Program-made: the position numbers and the translations under genes
From: JACCTU01 sp963848525
GTDB lineage: Bacteria; Actinomycetota; Thermoleophilia; Gaiellales; Gaiellaceae
NCBI GenBank assembly: GCA_963848525.1
Contig: CAWKDZ010000005.1
Coordinates: 496,001 to 560,000 of the forward strand
Direction: 5' to 3'
DNA length: 64,000 nucleotides
The notes under the pieces: generated by a model
Database searches by the model: none
What the model was told of the DNA's origin: nothing
The model's input: the letters and a program-made list of their open reading frames with translations, nothing else
In this document: piece by piece, positions 33,567-42,492 of the stretch
Numbering within the stretch: the first letter of the stretch is position 1
How the letters are laid out: the number at the start of each line of letters is the position of its first letter

Positions 33567-34412
33567 ATGGCGGAGAACGGCTACGCGAAGCCCGTGCTGG
33601 TCACGACGGACTGGCTCGTCGACAACCTCGGCGGCGACAAGGTGGTCGTCGCGGAGGTCGACGAGAATCCCGACCTCTACGACGAGGGCCACATCTCCGG
33701 GGCGATCAAGCTCCACTGGCGAGACGACCTCCAGGATCCCGTCGAGCGCGACCTCGTCGAGCGGGAGGCGTTCGAGCGCCTGATGGGCGAGCGCGGGATC
33801 TCCAACGACACCACGCTCGTGCTCTACGGCGACAAGAACAACTGGTTCGCCGCGTACGCGTACTGGTACCTGAAGATCTACGGCCACGAGGACGTCCGCA
33901 TCCTCGACGGCGGCCGGCAGAAGTGGATCGACGAGGGGCGTGAGCTCTCGACCGACGTGCCCGAGGCGACTGCAACGACCTACTCGGCGCGCGAGCGCGA
34001 CGAGACGATCCGCGCGCGGCGCGACGCGGTACTCGGGGCGATCGGCCGCGACGCGCTCGTCGACGTCCGCTCCCCGCAGGAGTACTCCGGTGAGCTGATC
34101 GCCGCGCCCGGCTACGAGCAGGAGGGCGCGCAGCGCGGCGGCCACATCCCGACCGCGCAGTCGATCCCGTGGGCACAGGCGGTCCGCGACGACGGCACGT
34201 TCAAGAGCGCGGACGAGCTTCGCCAGCTCTACGAGGGCAAGGGCGTCACGGCCGACCGGGCAGTGACGGCGTACTGCCGCATCGGCGAGCGCAGCGCGCA
34301 CACGTGGTTCGTCCTCCGCGAGCTGCTCGGGTACCAGGACGTCCGCAACTACGACGGCTCCTGGACCGAGTGGGGGAACTTGGTGGACGTACCGATCGAA
34401 AAGGGCGCCTAG
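33567..34412 (+). CDS. sseA: Thiosulfate/3-mercaptopyruvate sulfurtransferase (tandem rhodanese)
   Basis: 281 residues. Two rhodanese domains: the inactive N-terminal one (LVTTDWLVDNL, EGHISGAIKLHW, LYGDKNNWFAAYAYW) and the catalytic C-terminal one (DALVDVRSPQEYSGE, GGHIPTAQSIPW) with the active loop CRIGERS. It transfers sulfane sulfur from thiosulfate or mercaptopyruvate to cyanide or thiols. Clear Shine-Dalgarno AGGAGG 7 nt before ATG, so this gene is leadered and likely regulated through the upstream inverted repeat. Stop shares CTAG with the convergent SDR gene. Confidence 0.94.
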   Translation: MAENGYAKPVLVTTDWLVDNLGGDKVVVAEVDENPDLYDEGHISGAIKLHWRDDLQDPVERDLVEREAFERLMGERGISNDTTLVLYGDKNNWFAAYAYWYLKIYGHEDVRILDGGRQKWIDEGRELSTDVPEATATTYSARERDETIRARRDAVLGAIGRDALVDVRSPQEYSGELIAAPGYEQEGAQRGGHIPTAQSIPWAQAVRDDGTFKSADELRQLYEGKGVTADRAVTAYCRIGERSAHTWFVLRELLGYQDVRNYDGSWTEWGNLVDVPIEKGA

Positions 34413-35089
34413 ATCCTCTCGCCCAGGCGCTCGATCACGACCTGAGGGACGCGAGCCCGAGGGCTGAGCCGAAGCAGCATCCGCACGACCTCGGCGCAGT
34501 CCTCGGGCTGGATCATCTCGTCGGAGGACATGCCGGTCCACGCGGCCATCGGCGTGTCGACGAACCCGGGGCAGAGCGCGCAGAGGCGGATCCCGTCGTC
34601 CTCGAGCTCGCGGTTCAGCGTTCGCGTCAGCGAGATCAGCCCGGCCTTCGCAGCGCCGTAGCCGGCGAGGCCGGGCGTCGGGATCGTCCCCGCGATCGAG
34701 GCGAGGTTGACGACGAGCCCCGTCGACTCGCGCAGCATCGGGATCGCCGCCCGCGTGACGACGAACGCGCCGCGCAGGTTGACGTCCAGCTGGAGGTCCC
34801 ACTTCTTCGTCGTCAGCGACTCGGTCGGGCTGCCGATTCCGACACCGGCGCAGTTGACGAGGACGTCGAGGCGGCCGAACCGCTCGGCATGCTCGCGGAC
34901 GATGCGCTCGCAGTCGTCGTCGTCCGCGACGTTGGCGACCAGTGCCTGCGCGCCGAGCTCGTCGGCTGCGCTCTCGACGCGTTCCTTCGTCCGCGCGGCG
35001 AGCGAGAGCTCGAAGCCTTCCTCGCGGAGCATGCGCGCGATCGCGAGGCCGATGCCGGACGAGCCGCCGGTGATCAACGCCGCGCGCAC
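34409..35089 (-). CDS. Short-chain dehydrogenase/reductase
   Basis: 226 residues. TGGSSGIGLAIA nucleotide-binding motif, VLVNCAGVG, catalytic Ser in NLASIAGTIPTPG and Tyr/Lys in AGYGAAKAGL are all present. Classical SDR of unknown substrate. GTG 35089; TAGAGA precedes it but does not match the TANNNT pattern well. No operon partner: its upstream side is the hairpin-rich selD leader. Confidence 0.92.
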   Translation of the reverse strand: MRAALITGGSSGIGLAIARMLREEGFELSLAARTKERVESAADELGAQALVANVADDDDCERIVREHAERFGRLDVLVNCAGVGIGSPTESLTTKKWDLQLDVNLRGAFVVTRAAIPMLRESTGLVVNLASIAGTIPTPGLAGYGAAKAGLISLTRTLNRELEDDGIRLCALCPGFVDTPMAAWTGMSSDEMIQPEDCAEVVRMLLRLSPRARVPQVVIERLGERI

Positions 35090-35108
35090 GATGTGATTCT
35101 CTAGCAGG

Positions 35109-35200
35109 TTCGGCGTCGCCTGCGCCGAAAACGCGTGTGGGGGAGCCGCAAGCTCCTCTCTCTCCCCTGAGACGACGGCGGCCTCGCGGCCGCCGTCGTC
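35109..35200 (+). other. Three tandem hairpins ahead of selD
   Basis: TTCGGCG/CGCCGAA (35109-35129, 7-nt loop); GGGGAG/CTCCCC (35140-35167), mutually exclusive with an inner GGAGC/GCTCC; and GACGACGGCGGCC-TCGC-GGCCGCCGTCGTC (35171-35200), a perfect 13-bp stem. No U-runs follow. They may be divergent terminators, a leader element, or part of a small RNA; strand not determined. Confidence 0.4.
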
Positions 35201-35284
35201 CGGTACGGGAATACGGGTGAACCGTTCGTCGTCTGGGTACGAAGAGCTGCTGCTCTACTGTTCCGGTCCGGATTGGAGGCCCAG

Positions 35285-36322
35285 GTGACGCCCGAGACCT
35301 CGACGGTGAGGCTGACCGAGCTCGCGAGCTGTGGCGGCTGCGCCGCCAAGTACTCCGCCGCGAAGCTGGAGGAGCTGCTGCGCGGCTTCGTGCCCGTCGA
35401 GTCGGAGAACCTGCTCGTCGGCCTCGCGCCGGCCGACGACGCGGCGGTGTACAAGCTCGACGACGAGCGCGCGCTGATCTTCACGCTCGACTTCTTCCCG
35501 CCGGTCGTCGACGACCCGGGCGACTTCGGCGCGATCGCCGCGACGAACGCGTTGAACGACGTGTTCGCGATGGGCGGGACGCCGCTGCTCGCGCTCTCGA
35601 TCGCCGCGTTTCCCGAGGAGCTCCCGACCGAGATGCTCGCAGCGATCTTCGCGGCGGCGGACGAGCAGGTGCGCGCAGCGGGCGGGATCCTCGCCGGCGG
35701 CCACACGATCCGCGACGAGGAGCCGAAGTACGGGCTCGCGGTCGTCGGCACCGCCCACCCGAAGGCGATCTGGCCGAAGAACGGTGCGAGGCCCGGCGAC
35801 GCGCTCTTCCTGACGAAGCCGCTCGGTACCGGCCTCGTGCTGTCGGGCATCAGGCAGGCGCTGACCGGCACGCAGCCGCTGGAGCGGGCCATCCGCTGGA
35901 TGCGGACGCTGAACAAAGACGCCGCCGACGTGCTCAGGCTCGTGGCGCCGAACGCCGTCACCGACGTGACGGGGTTCGGGTTGTTCGGCCATGCGCACGA
36001 GATGGCGTCGCGAAGCGGAGTCGCGTTCGTGCTCGAGTCGGAGCGCTTCCCGGCGATCGACGGCGCGCTCGACCTCGCGCGCAAGGGCGTGCGGACCAGT
36101 GGGGATCCCCGCAACCGCGACTTCGTCGCGGGGCACGTGGAGCTCGACGGCGTGCCGGACTCGCTCGTCGCGCTCGGCTTCGACCCGCAGACCGCAGGTG
36201 GGCTGCTGATCTCGCTTCCGCGAGAGCGTGGCCCTGCGCTCGAGGCCGAGTTCGACCGGCGTGGGCTGTTTCTCCGGCGAATCGGCCTCGTCGAGGAGGG
36301 AGCGGGAGTCATCGTTCGTTGA
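35285..36322 (+). CDS. selD: Selenide, water dikinase (selenophosphate synthetase)
   Basis: 345 residues. Catalytic Cys16 and Lys22 in LASCGGCAAK (Cys form, not selenocysteine), metal-site Asp in APADDAAVY, NDVFAMGG, and GGHTIRDEEPKYG followed by FLTKPLGTG. It makes selenophosphate from selenide and ATP for selenocysteine or selenouridine synthesis; no other selenium gene is in the window. GTG 35285 is chosen for its Shine-Dalgarno TTGGAGG 5 nt upstream; TTG 35273 is also open. TACTGT (35256-35261) is a likely -10 box. The stop overlaps the next start (TTGA). Confidence 0.93.
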   Translation: MTPETSTVRLTELASCGGCAAKYSAAKLEELLRGFVPVESENLLVGLAPADDAAVYKLDDERALIFTLDFFPPVVDDPGDFGAIAATNALNDVFAMGGTPLLALSIAAFPEELPTEMLAAIFAAADEQVRAAGGILAGGHTIRDEEPKYGLAVVGTAHPKAIWPKNGARPGDALFLTKPLGTGLVLSGIRQALTGTQPLERAIRWMRTLNKDAADVLRLVAPNAVTDVTGFGLFGHAHEMASRSGVAFVLESERFPAIDGALDLARKGVRTSGDPRNRDFVAGHVELDGVPDSLVALGFDPQTAGGLLISLPRERGPALEAEFDRRGLFLRRIGLVEEGAGVIVR

Positions 36323-36849
36323 CGGCGCGCGGCATGATCCACGGCCGCTTCCAGCCGTTCCACAAAGGACACGTCGAGTATCTCGCCCGCGCGGCCGAGC
36401 GCTCCGACGAGGTCTTCGTCGGGATCACGAACCCCGATCCCGCGCGTGTGCGGCCGGAGGCGTCCGACCCGTTGCGTCACCTGCCCGAGTCGAACCCGTG
36501 GTCGTACGCCGAGCGTCTGCTGATGGTCAAGGCGGCCGCCGCGGAGCTGGGCCTCGACCTCTCGAGCATCCATGTGATCCCCTTCCCGGTCAACGAGCCG
36601 GAGCTTTGGCCCGCGTACGTCCCGGACGGTGTCACGCAGTACATCCGGCTCTTCTCCGAGTGGGGCGGCACGAAGGTCGAGCGTCTGCGCGCGGCCGGCT
36701 ACGAGGTCGTGGTGCTCGACGAGGGCGCCGAGAAGGGCGTCTCGGGCGCGGACGTGCGCGCGGCGCTGCGTCACGGGGGCGACTGGGAGTCGCTCGTCAC
36801 GCCGGCGGTCGCGCGCGTGCTCCGCTCGTTCGAGCGCGTCACCGTCTAG
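36319..36849 (+). CDS. nadM: Nicotinamide-nucleotide adenylyltransferase, archaeal (NadM) type
   Basis: 176 residues. GRFQPFHKGHVEYL carries the (H/T)xGH nucleotidyltransferase motif, and KGVSGADVRAAL is the ISGTxIR-like second motif. SNPWSYAERLLMV and WGGTKVERLRAAGY match NadM rather than bacterial NadD. It makes NAD+ or deamido-NAD+ from the mononucleotide, upstream of the NadE reaction. TTG 36319 overlaps the selD stop; ATG 36334 is an alternative giving MIHGRFQPF. Confidence 0.87.
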   Translation: MTARGMIHGRFQPFHKGHVEYLARAAERSDEVFVGITNPDPARVRPEASDPLRHLPESNPWSYAERLLMVKAAAAELGLDLSSIHVIPFPVNEPELWPAYVPDGVTQYIRLFSEWGGTKVERLRAAGYEVVVLDEGAEKGVSGADVRAALRHGGDWESLVTPAVARVLRSFERVTV

Positions 36850-38097
36850 ATGCAGCCGATCGTCGTCGTCCTCCTGGACGGGCTGGGCGACCGTGCGCAC
36901 GCCGTGCTCGGCGGGCGGACTGGGATCGAAGCGGCGCGCACGCCGAACCTCGACGCGCTCTGCGCACGCGGGTCGTGCGGCGTGCTCTACGCGGTCGGCC
37001 CGGGCCGGGCTCCGTCGTCCGAGGTCGCGCACTGGTCGATGCTCGGCTACCGGTCAGACGAGTTCCCCGGGCGCGCGGTGTTCGAGGCCGTGGGCCGTGG
37101 GCAGGACGTGTCGCCGGCGCACGTCTTCGCGTACGCCGCCCTGAGGCCGGCGGAGCGTCGCGACGACGGCTGGTGGCTGACGGGGCGCCCGGACCCCGAA
37201 CGCGACGCGGACGAGGCGGAGCGGCTGATCGAGCGCTGCGCGTCGATCGAGGTCGAGGGACTTCGGTTCGAGCTCACGCATGTCTGGCGCGGCGAGGCCG
37301 TGCTGCGCGTCGCAGGCGGCGCCGACCCGCGCGTGACGGACAGCGACGCGTTCTTCCGCGACCGGCATCCCATGCTTCGGCCGCAGGCGGTCGTGCCGGA
37401 GGCCGAGCGGACGGCGCGCGCGGCTGAGGAGTGGACGCGCGAGGTGATGCGCCGGCTCGACGGCGAGCGCTTCAACGTGATCACGCTGAAGTGGTGGGGC
37501 GCGCCGACGCAGGTGCCCTCGTTCCTCGAGCGTCACGGTGTCGGCGGCTCGTTCGTGGGCGAGTCGGCGTTCCTGCGTGGTCTCGGCGCGTACGTCGGGC
37601 TGGAGCCGATCGAGGAGCCCGAGACGGGCGATCCCGCCGACGACCTGCGCCGGCGGTTCGCACGCGTGCGCGCGCTGCTCGACCGCGGCGATACGTTCGT
37701 GTTCGTGCACCAGAAGTCGGTCGACGCGGCCGGCCACACGAAGGACCCGCGCGAGAAGCAGCGCGCGATCGAGCAACTCGACGACGTCTTCGCCGAGCTC
37801 TCGCTCCCCGACGCGGTCGTCTGCGTCACCGGCGACCACGCGACGCCGGCGTCGCCTGAGGTGATCCACTCCGGCGACCCGGTGCCGCTCGTCGTCGCCG
37901 GACCGGGCGTGCGCGCCGACGAGGTCGACCAGTTCGGCGAGCTGGCGTGCTCGCGAGGGATCCTCGGGCACCTGCGTGGGCCCGACCTGATGCCGGTGCT
38001 GCTCAACGCCGCCGACCGGCCCCTCTTCCTCGGCTCACGGCCGACGCCGTTCGACGGGGCGGACGGCTACCCGGCGCTGATCGAGCCGCTGACGTAG
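36850..38097 (+). CDS. apgM: 2,3-bisphosphoglycerate-independent phosphoglycerate mutase, archaeal-type
   Basis: 415 residues, alkaline-phosphatase superfamily. VVVLLDGLGDRA near the N-terminus holds the first metal Asp; SSEVAHWSMLGY holds the catalytic Ser; VFVHQKSVDAAGHTKDPREK and CVTGDHATPASPEVIHSGDP hold the remaining Asp/His metal ligands. It interconverts 3- and 2-phosphoglycerate in glycolysis. It directly follows nadM with no gap. The aPGM family is distinct from GpmI in size and order of motifs. Confidence 0.88.
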   Translation: MQPIVVVLLDGLGDRAHAVLGGRTGIEAARTPNLDALCARGSCGVLYAVGPGRAPSSEVAHWSMLGYRSDEFPGRAVFEAVGRGQDVSPAHVFAYAALRPAERRDDGWWLTGRPDPERDADEAERLIERCASIEVEGLRFELTHVWRGEAVLRVAGGADPRVTDSDAFFRDRHPMLRPQAVVPEAERTARAAEEWTREVMRRLDGERFNVITLKWWGAPTQVPSFLERHGVGGSFVGESAFLRGLGAYVGLEPIEEPETGDPADDLRRRFARVRALLDRGDTFVFVHQKSVDAAGHTKDPREKQRAIEQLDDVFAELSLPDAVVCVTGDHATPASPEVIHSGDPVPLVVAGPGVRADEVDQFGELACSRGILGHLRGPDLMPVLLNAADRPLFLGSRPTPFDGADGYPALIEPLT

Positions 38098-38116
38098 TCC
38101 AGGTACGCTCGGACCG

Positions 38117-39022
38117 ATGCACGTCGAGGCGGAGGCGAGCCGTGTTGGCGGCTTCGAGGTCTCGCCCACGCGGTTCCGCAAGCTCGCCTTCGCGTCGGCA
38201 CTCTCGCTCTACCTGATCGTCGTCTCGGGCGCGACGGTGCGGCTGACCGGGTCGGGGCTCGGCTGCGAGGGCTGGCCGGGCTGCTCGCCCGGCGCGGTCT
38301 TTCCGGAGAAGGACTACCACTCGTTCGTCGAGTTCGGGAACCGGCTCGTCAGCCTCTTCCCGATTCTGCTCTCGCTCGCAACGGCCGTCGCGTCTCATTT
38401 CCTCCGAACGCTCCCGCCCTGGACGCGCGCAGTCGCGTGGGTCGCGGCGCTCGGAACGCTCGCGCAGGCGCCGCTGGGCCTGTTGACGGTGCGGCTGGAG
38501 CTCGATCCGCTCGCTGTGATGGCGCACTTCCTGCTCGCGATCGTCGTCCTCGCCGCCGCCGTGGTCGTCGCGGTCGAGGCGCACCAGCGCGGCGCTCCGT
38601 TCGTCGGTAAGCGGTTACGGAGACTCGGGCTCTTGTTCGCGGCATTGACGCTGATCGTCGTCGTCACCGGCACGTTCGTGACCGCGAGCGGCCCGCACGC
38701 CGGCGACGCGGACGTGGTCGACCGGTTGAGCGGCCTCGAGGAAGCGATCCGGCTGCACGTTCGCGCGACCGCGGTCTTCGGCCTCGCGCTGCTCGCGCTC
38801 GTCTGGCACCTGCGCCGCGCACCGCTCGCGCCCAGGCGCGTGTCCCGGCTCCTGCTCGGGCTCGCGCTGACCCAGGCGGTGGTCGGCGAGGTCCAGTGGC
38901 GGAACGAGCTCCCGTGGTGGCTCGTGCTCGTTCACGTCGCGCTCGCGGCGGGAATCTGGGGCGTCACGGTCTGGCTGGTGACGCTCTTCTGGCGCCCAAC
39001 CGCAGCGCCAGCCCGAACGTAG
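38117..39022 (+). CDS. ctaA: Haem A synthase (COX15/CtaA)
   Basis: 301 residues, eight membrane helices. VSGATVRLTGSGLGCEGWPGC is the family signature with two Cys in the first external loop. The second half repeats it (VTGTFVTASGPHAGDADV). Conserved His residues lie in HSFVEFGNRL, AHFLLA, HVRATAVFG and HVALAAG. It oxidises haem O to haem A for an aa3-type oxidase, which argues for aerobic respiration. ATG 38117 has TACGCT (38104-38109) 7 nt upstream. Confidence 0.92.
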   Translation: MHVEAEASRVGGFEVSPTRFRKLAFASALSLYLIVVSGATVRLTGSGLGCEGWPGCSPGAVFPEKDYHSFVEFGNRLVSLFPILLSLATAVASHFLRTLPPWTRAVAWVAALGTLAQAPLGLLTVRLELDPLAVMAHFLLAIVVLAAAVVVAVEAHQRGAPFVGKRLRRLGLLFAALTLIVVVTGTFVTASGPHAGDADVVDRLSGLEEAIRLHVRATAVFGLALLALVWHLRRAPLAPRRVSRLLLGLALTQAVVGEVQWRNELPWWLVLVHVALAAGIWGVTVWLVTLFWRPTAAPART

Positions 39023-39031
39023 ACTGAGGCG

Positions 39032-39925
39032 ATGGACGAGCTTCGCGTCTCGTCGCGGCCGGAGCTCCGGCAGCCGGTCCTGATCACCGCGTTCCGCGGC
39101 TGGAACGACGGCGGCCAGGGCGCCTCCCTGGCGGGCGGGTTCCTCGCCCGCACCTGGCGCGCGGCCCGCTTCGCCGACATCGACCCCGAGCAGTTCTTCG
39201 ACTTCCAGGCGACCCGGCCGCACGTGTCGCTGGTCGACGGCGTCACGCGCCAGATCGACTGGCCGGACAACGCCTTCTACCACGCCTCGATTCCGGGCGC
39301 GGAGCGCGACGCGCTGCTGCTGCTCGGCGTCGAGCCGAACGTCCGCTGGCGCACGTTCACGAACCTCGTCACGGGCCTGGCCGGCGACCTCGGCGTCGAG
39401 CTCGTCGTCACGCTCGGGTCGCTGCTCGCCGACGTTCCGCACACGCGCCCGTCCCCGGTCACCGGCTCCGCGAGCGACGCGGACCTCGTCCAGCGGCTCG
39501 GACTCCAGCCCTCCCGCTACGAAGGACCGACCGGGATCGTCGGCGTGCTCCACGACGCGTGCAAGAACGCCGGGCTCCCGTCGGCGAGCCTCTGGGCCGC
39601 CGTGCCGCACTACGTGTCGCTCGCCCCGAGCCCGCGCGCGGCGCTCGCGCTCTGCGGCCGTCTCGGTGACCTGCTCGGCACCGAGATCGACACGAGCGAG
39701 CTCGAGGAGGCGAGCGAGTCCTACGCACATCAGGTCAGCGAGGCCGTCGCCTCCGACCCCGAGACGGCTGCGTACGTCGAGGAGCTCGAGCAGCGGACCG
39801 AAGAGATGGAGAACGAGGCCGACCTGCCCTCCGGCGACGCGATCGCCGCCGAGCTCACGCGCTTCCTGCGCGAGCGCGAGAAGGGCAACGGGGGACCGGC
39901 CGCGTCCAGCGGCCCGCCTGCGTAG
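39032..39925 (+). CDS. PAC2-family protein
   Basis: 297 residues. LITAFRGWNDGGQGASLA, FYHASIPGAERDALLLLGVEP and ASLWAAVPHYVSLAPSPRA match PAC2 (proteasome assembly chaperone-like) proteins common in actinobacteria and archaea. A Glu-rich C-terminal helix ends the protein. Role in bacteria unproven; an ATP-grasp or proteasome link has been suggested for relatives. ATG 39032 is leaderless in appearance: TAGACT (39020-39025), starting with the ctaA stop, is 6 nt before it. The stop abuts that of the convergent helicase gene (TAGCTA). Confidence 0.88.
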   Translation: MDELRVSSRPELRQPVLITAFRGWNDGGQGASLAGGFLARTWRAARFADIDPEQFFDFQATRPHVSLVDGVTRQIDWPDNAFYHASIPGAERDALLLLGVEPNVRWRTFTNLVTGLAGDLGVELVVTLGSLLADVPHTRPSPVTGSASDADLVQRLGLQPSRYEGPTGIVGVLHDACKNAGLPSASLWAAVPHYVSLAPSPRAALALCGRLGDLLGTEIDTSELEEASESYAHQVSEAVASDPETAAYVEELEQRTEEMENEADLPSGDAIAAELTRFLREREKGNGGPAASSGPPA

Positions 39926-42376
39926 CTACGCCTCGGCGGCTTTGGGAAGCGGCTGCGGCTCGGGCTGCCCGTTCTGCTGCTGCTGCTGCTGCTGCGCCGG
40001 CGTCTCCGTCTTCTTCTTGCGCCGGCGCCGGCGCCGCTTGCGCGCGGGCTGCGTTTTCGGCTGCGGCAGGTTCTCGGCGAGCGCGAGCGCGACCTCCTGA
40101 ATCGGACCGAGCCGCTCGCGGGCGGCGTCGAGCAGCTTGGTCGCGCGCGGCGTGTACGCCTCGGCGGACGCGAGCAGCGCGCCGCCGACCGGCGTCGGAA
40201 GCTCGAGCGCGGTGTTGACGAGCTTCGCCGCGTTCTCCTCGTGCCGGTGCCCGCGCGAGTTCGCCAGCGCTCCGAGCAGCCGCTTCGCCTCGGGGTACTC
40301 CTGGCTCGCCTTGCGGTCGAGCACCTTGCGCGCGGCGCGGGCGAGCCGCCAGGTCCAGCGGGCGAGGATCTGGTCGGGCGCGTCGACGTTGCCCTCGCCG
40401 ATCGCGCGCAGCAGGACGCGGATGCCGGCGAGCCGGTCCTTGTCCCACGTCGGCGCGGACGTCACGAGCGTGACGAGGTCGTCGAAGTCCGCCCGCTCCA
40501 CGCGCATCGAGACGCGGTCGGCGAGCGCCATCATCCGCAGGCGCCGGTTGGGGTTCTCGGCTGCGGCGGTGGCGAGGAACTGCTCGAGCGCGCCCTTCGT
40601 CGCTCGGCCGGTCGTCAGCTTCTCGACGAACTGCGTGCGTTCCTCGAAGCGGATCTGACGCCCGGCAATCGAGGCCCAGAAGCGCTGCTCGTCGTCGTCG
40701 AGGTACTTCGGGTCGACGCGCTGCCACTCGCGCTGGATCACCGCGAGGCGGCGCCGGACGTCGGGCGTGACCGGCACGAGCCACGGGGCGGGCGTCAGCT
40801 TGCGTTTGGCGCGCCGCTGGACCCGGCGCCGCGGAGCAGGCGTGACGCGGGCGCCCTCGCGGTAGAAGTCCGCGTCGAGCAGGGAGTGCAACGAGACGAC
40901 GCGGTCGTTGTGCGTCGCGCCCTTCGGGACGAAGTCGACGACGATCCCCGCCTCCTTGCGCGCGTGCATCCGCATGATCCGCCCGATTCGCTGCTGGTAG
41001 ACGCGGCGCGAGGCGGTCGGCGCGAGGTGCATGCAGACGGTCGCGCGCGGTGAGTTCCAGCCTTCGGCGAGCAGCATCGCGTTGATCAGGACGTTGATCT
41101 CGCCCCGCTCGTAGGCCGCAAGCGTCTCGGCCAGCCGCACGGGCGGCGTGCGGCCGGAAACGGCCTCCGCCTTGATCCCGACGGCACGGAACTCCTGCGC
41201 CAGGTGGTACGCATGGTCGACGCCGGCGGCGTAGACGATCCCCGGCGTGTTGTCGAAGCGGTCGCGGTAGAGGGACGCGGCGGCGAGGTTGAGCGCCTGG
41301 TGGTCGAGGGCTTTCGCCAGCTCTTCCTGGTCGAAGTCGCCGCCGACGATCGGCACGTTGTTGATCGCCGCGACCGGCGGGACTCGCAGGTTCCGCAGCG
41401 GCGCGATCAGGCCGCGCCGCGCCGCCTCCGCGAGCGGGAGGTCGTCGACCGAGGCGGGGAAGACGTCGGAGACCTGCTTCGCGATCAGCTGCTCCGTCGC
41501 GGTCATCCCGATGTAGAGCGGGGGATGGAACGAGCGGATCGCGCGCGAGGTCTTCTCGCCGAGCGCCGTGTGCGCCTCGTCGCAGATCACGAGGTGGTAT
41601 GCGTCGCGCGAGATCTCGTCGACGTGGCGCGCGAACCACGCGTACGTCTGGATCGTGATCGGGTTCTCGCGTGGCGGGCGCTCGTCGCGCAGGATCGCGT
41701 CCGTGAACCTGTCCGCGTAGCCCTCGGTCGTGAGGTCGCGGTTGAACTGCTGCACGAGCAGCCGGCGGTGGGTGAGGATCAGGATCCCGAGCGTCCGGCC
41801 GGCCTCGACGAAGCCTCCCGCCGCGATCGTCTTGCCGGACGCGGTCGGATGGCGGAAGCGGAAGCGCCGCGCGGCGCCGGGGTCGGGACCGTGGTAGACG
41901 TCCTCCTCGGACTCCTCGCTCGGCTCCTTCGCCAGCAGGCCGAGCTCGTCCTCGTCCTCCTCCTCGACGACCTCCTCGACGACTGCCTGCCCGTTGCCGT
42001 TGCCGTTCGTGTCTTCCTTCTGGTTGGCGTGGATCAGCTCGGTCAGCATCCCGGCCAGCGCGTCGACCTGGTGGCGGCGGAGCGCCGTCCCCGACGCGAG
42101 CTTCGGCCGCTCCTCGACGAGGACTCGCTCCAGCCCGAGCATGAGGCCGTAGCGGACCTTCCACTGGGTCGACGGCGTCGCCTGGCCCGCGTCGAGCTCG
42201 GCCAGCGCGTCGTCGAGCGCGCGGCGCCGCGCGGTTCCCGGCGCGAGCACCTCGGCGGGCTCTTCGCCGGCGTGCAGGAACGCCTCGCCCGCCCAGTCCT
42301 GGGCCCGGCGTGCCGCTTCGGCGAGTCCGTCGCCCGCGAGCGGCGATTCGGTGAGGTGATCGGTCGTCGTTGCCAC
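39926..42376 (-). CDS. SF2 DEAH-type helicase with acidic insertion and basic, Gln-rich tail
   Basis: 816 residues. Unusual Walker A HPTASGKT, motif II ICDEAHTAL, motif III GMTATE, motif VI QRIGRIMRMH. Between the Q-like LRRHQVDAL and Walker A lies an insertion of about 55 residues rich in Asn/Gly then Glu/Asp. After the helicase core come a helical domain (about 470-740), a Lys/Arg run and eight consecutive Gln. The tail looks suited to RNA or DNA binding. It resembles the helicase cores of type III restriction and UvrB-like enzymes but has no nuclease motif. GTG 42376. Confidence 0.85.
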   Translation of the reverse strand: MATTTDHLTESPLAGDGLAEAARRAQDWAGEAFLHAGEEPAEVLAPGTARRRALDDALAELDAGQATPSTQWKVRYGLMLGLERVLVEERPKLASGTALRRHQVDALAGMLTELIHANQKEDTNGNGNGQAVVEEVVEEEDEDELGLLAKEPSEESEEDVYHGPDPGAARRFRFRHPTASGKTIAAGGFVEAGRTLGILILTHRRLLVQQFNRDLTTEGYADRFTDAILRDERPPRENPITIQTYAWFARHVDEISRDAYHLVICDEAHTALGEKTSRAIRSFHPPLYIGMTATEQLIAKQVSDVFPASVDDLPLAEAARRGLIAPLRNLRVPPVAAINNVPIVGGDFDQEELAKALDHQALNLAAASLYRDRFDNTPGIVYAAGVDHAYHLAQEFRAVGIKAEAVSGRTPPVRLAETLAAYERGEINVLINAMLLAEGWNSPRATVCMHLAPTASRRVYQQRIGRIMRMHARKEAGIVVDFVPKGATHNDRVVSLHSLLDADFYREGARVTPAPRRRVQRRAKRKLTPAPWLVPVTPDVRRRLAVIQREWQRVDPKYLDDDEQRFWASIAGRQIRFEERTQFVEKLTTGRATKGALEQFLATAAAENPNRRLRMMALADRVSMRVERADFDDLVTLVTSAPTWDKDRLAGIRVLLRAIGEGNVDAPDQILARWTWRLARAARKVLDRKASQEYPEAKRLLGALANSRGHRHEENAAKLVNTALELPTPVGGALLASAEAYTPRATKLLDAARERLGPIQEVALALAENLPQPKTQPARKRRRRRRKKKTETPAQQQQQQQNGQPEPQPLPKAAEA

Positions 42377-42380
42377 GATC

Positions 42381-42399
42381 GCAGCGCGGAACGCGCTGC
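42381..42399. repeat. Inverted repeat GCAGCGCG-GAA-CGCGCTGC between helicase and glgA
   Basis: Perfect 8-bp arms with a 3-nt loop, only 4 nt upstream of the helicase start and divergent from glgA. It could be an operator or a hairpin that masks the helicase start. The 116-nt intergenic region otherwise holds TACAGC and TAGACG, weak -10 candidates for glgA. Confidence 0.4.
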
Positions 42400-42492
42400 T
42401 GCTTCCATCAGAGGTGCGGCCCGGATCTGACCCCGACTCGGGCTGCGCAGGTACAGCATAGACGATGGCGCGGATTCCGCGAGCATGGTGGC

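Noticed and set aside
35101..35200. tRNA-Sec or other tRNA near selD.
   Set aside because: No cloverleaf with a TTCGA-type T-loop and anticodon arm can be formed; the stems are simple hairpins.
39970..40000. GCT/CAG trinucleotide run as a CRISPR or satellite element.
   Set aside because: It is a short in-frame poly-Gln codon run inside the helicase gene with no spacers.
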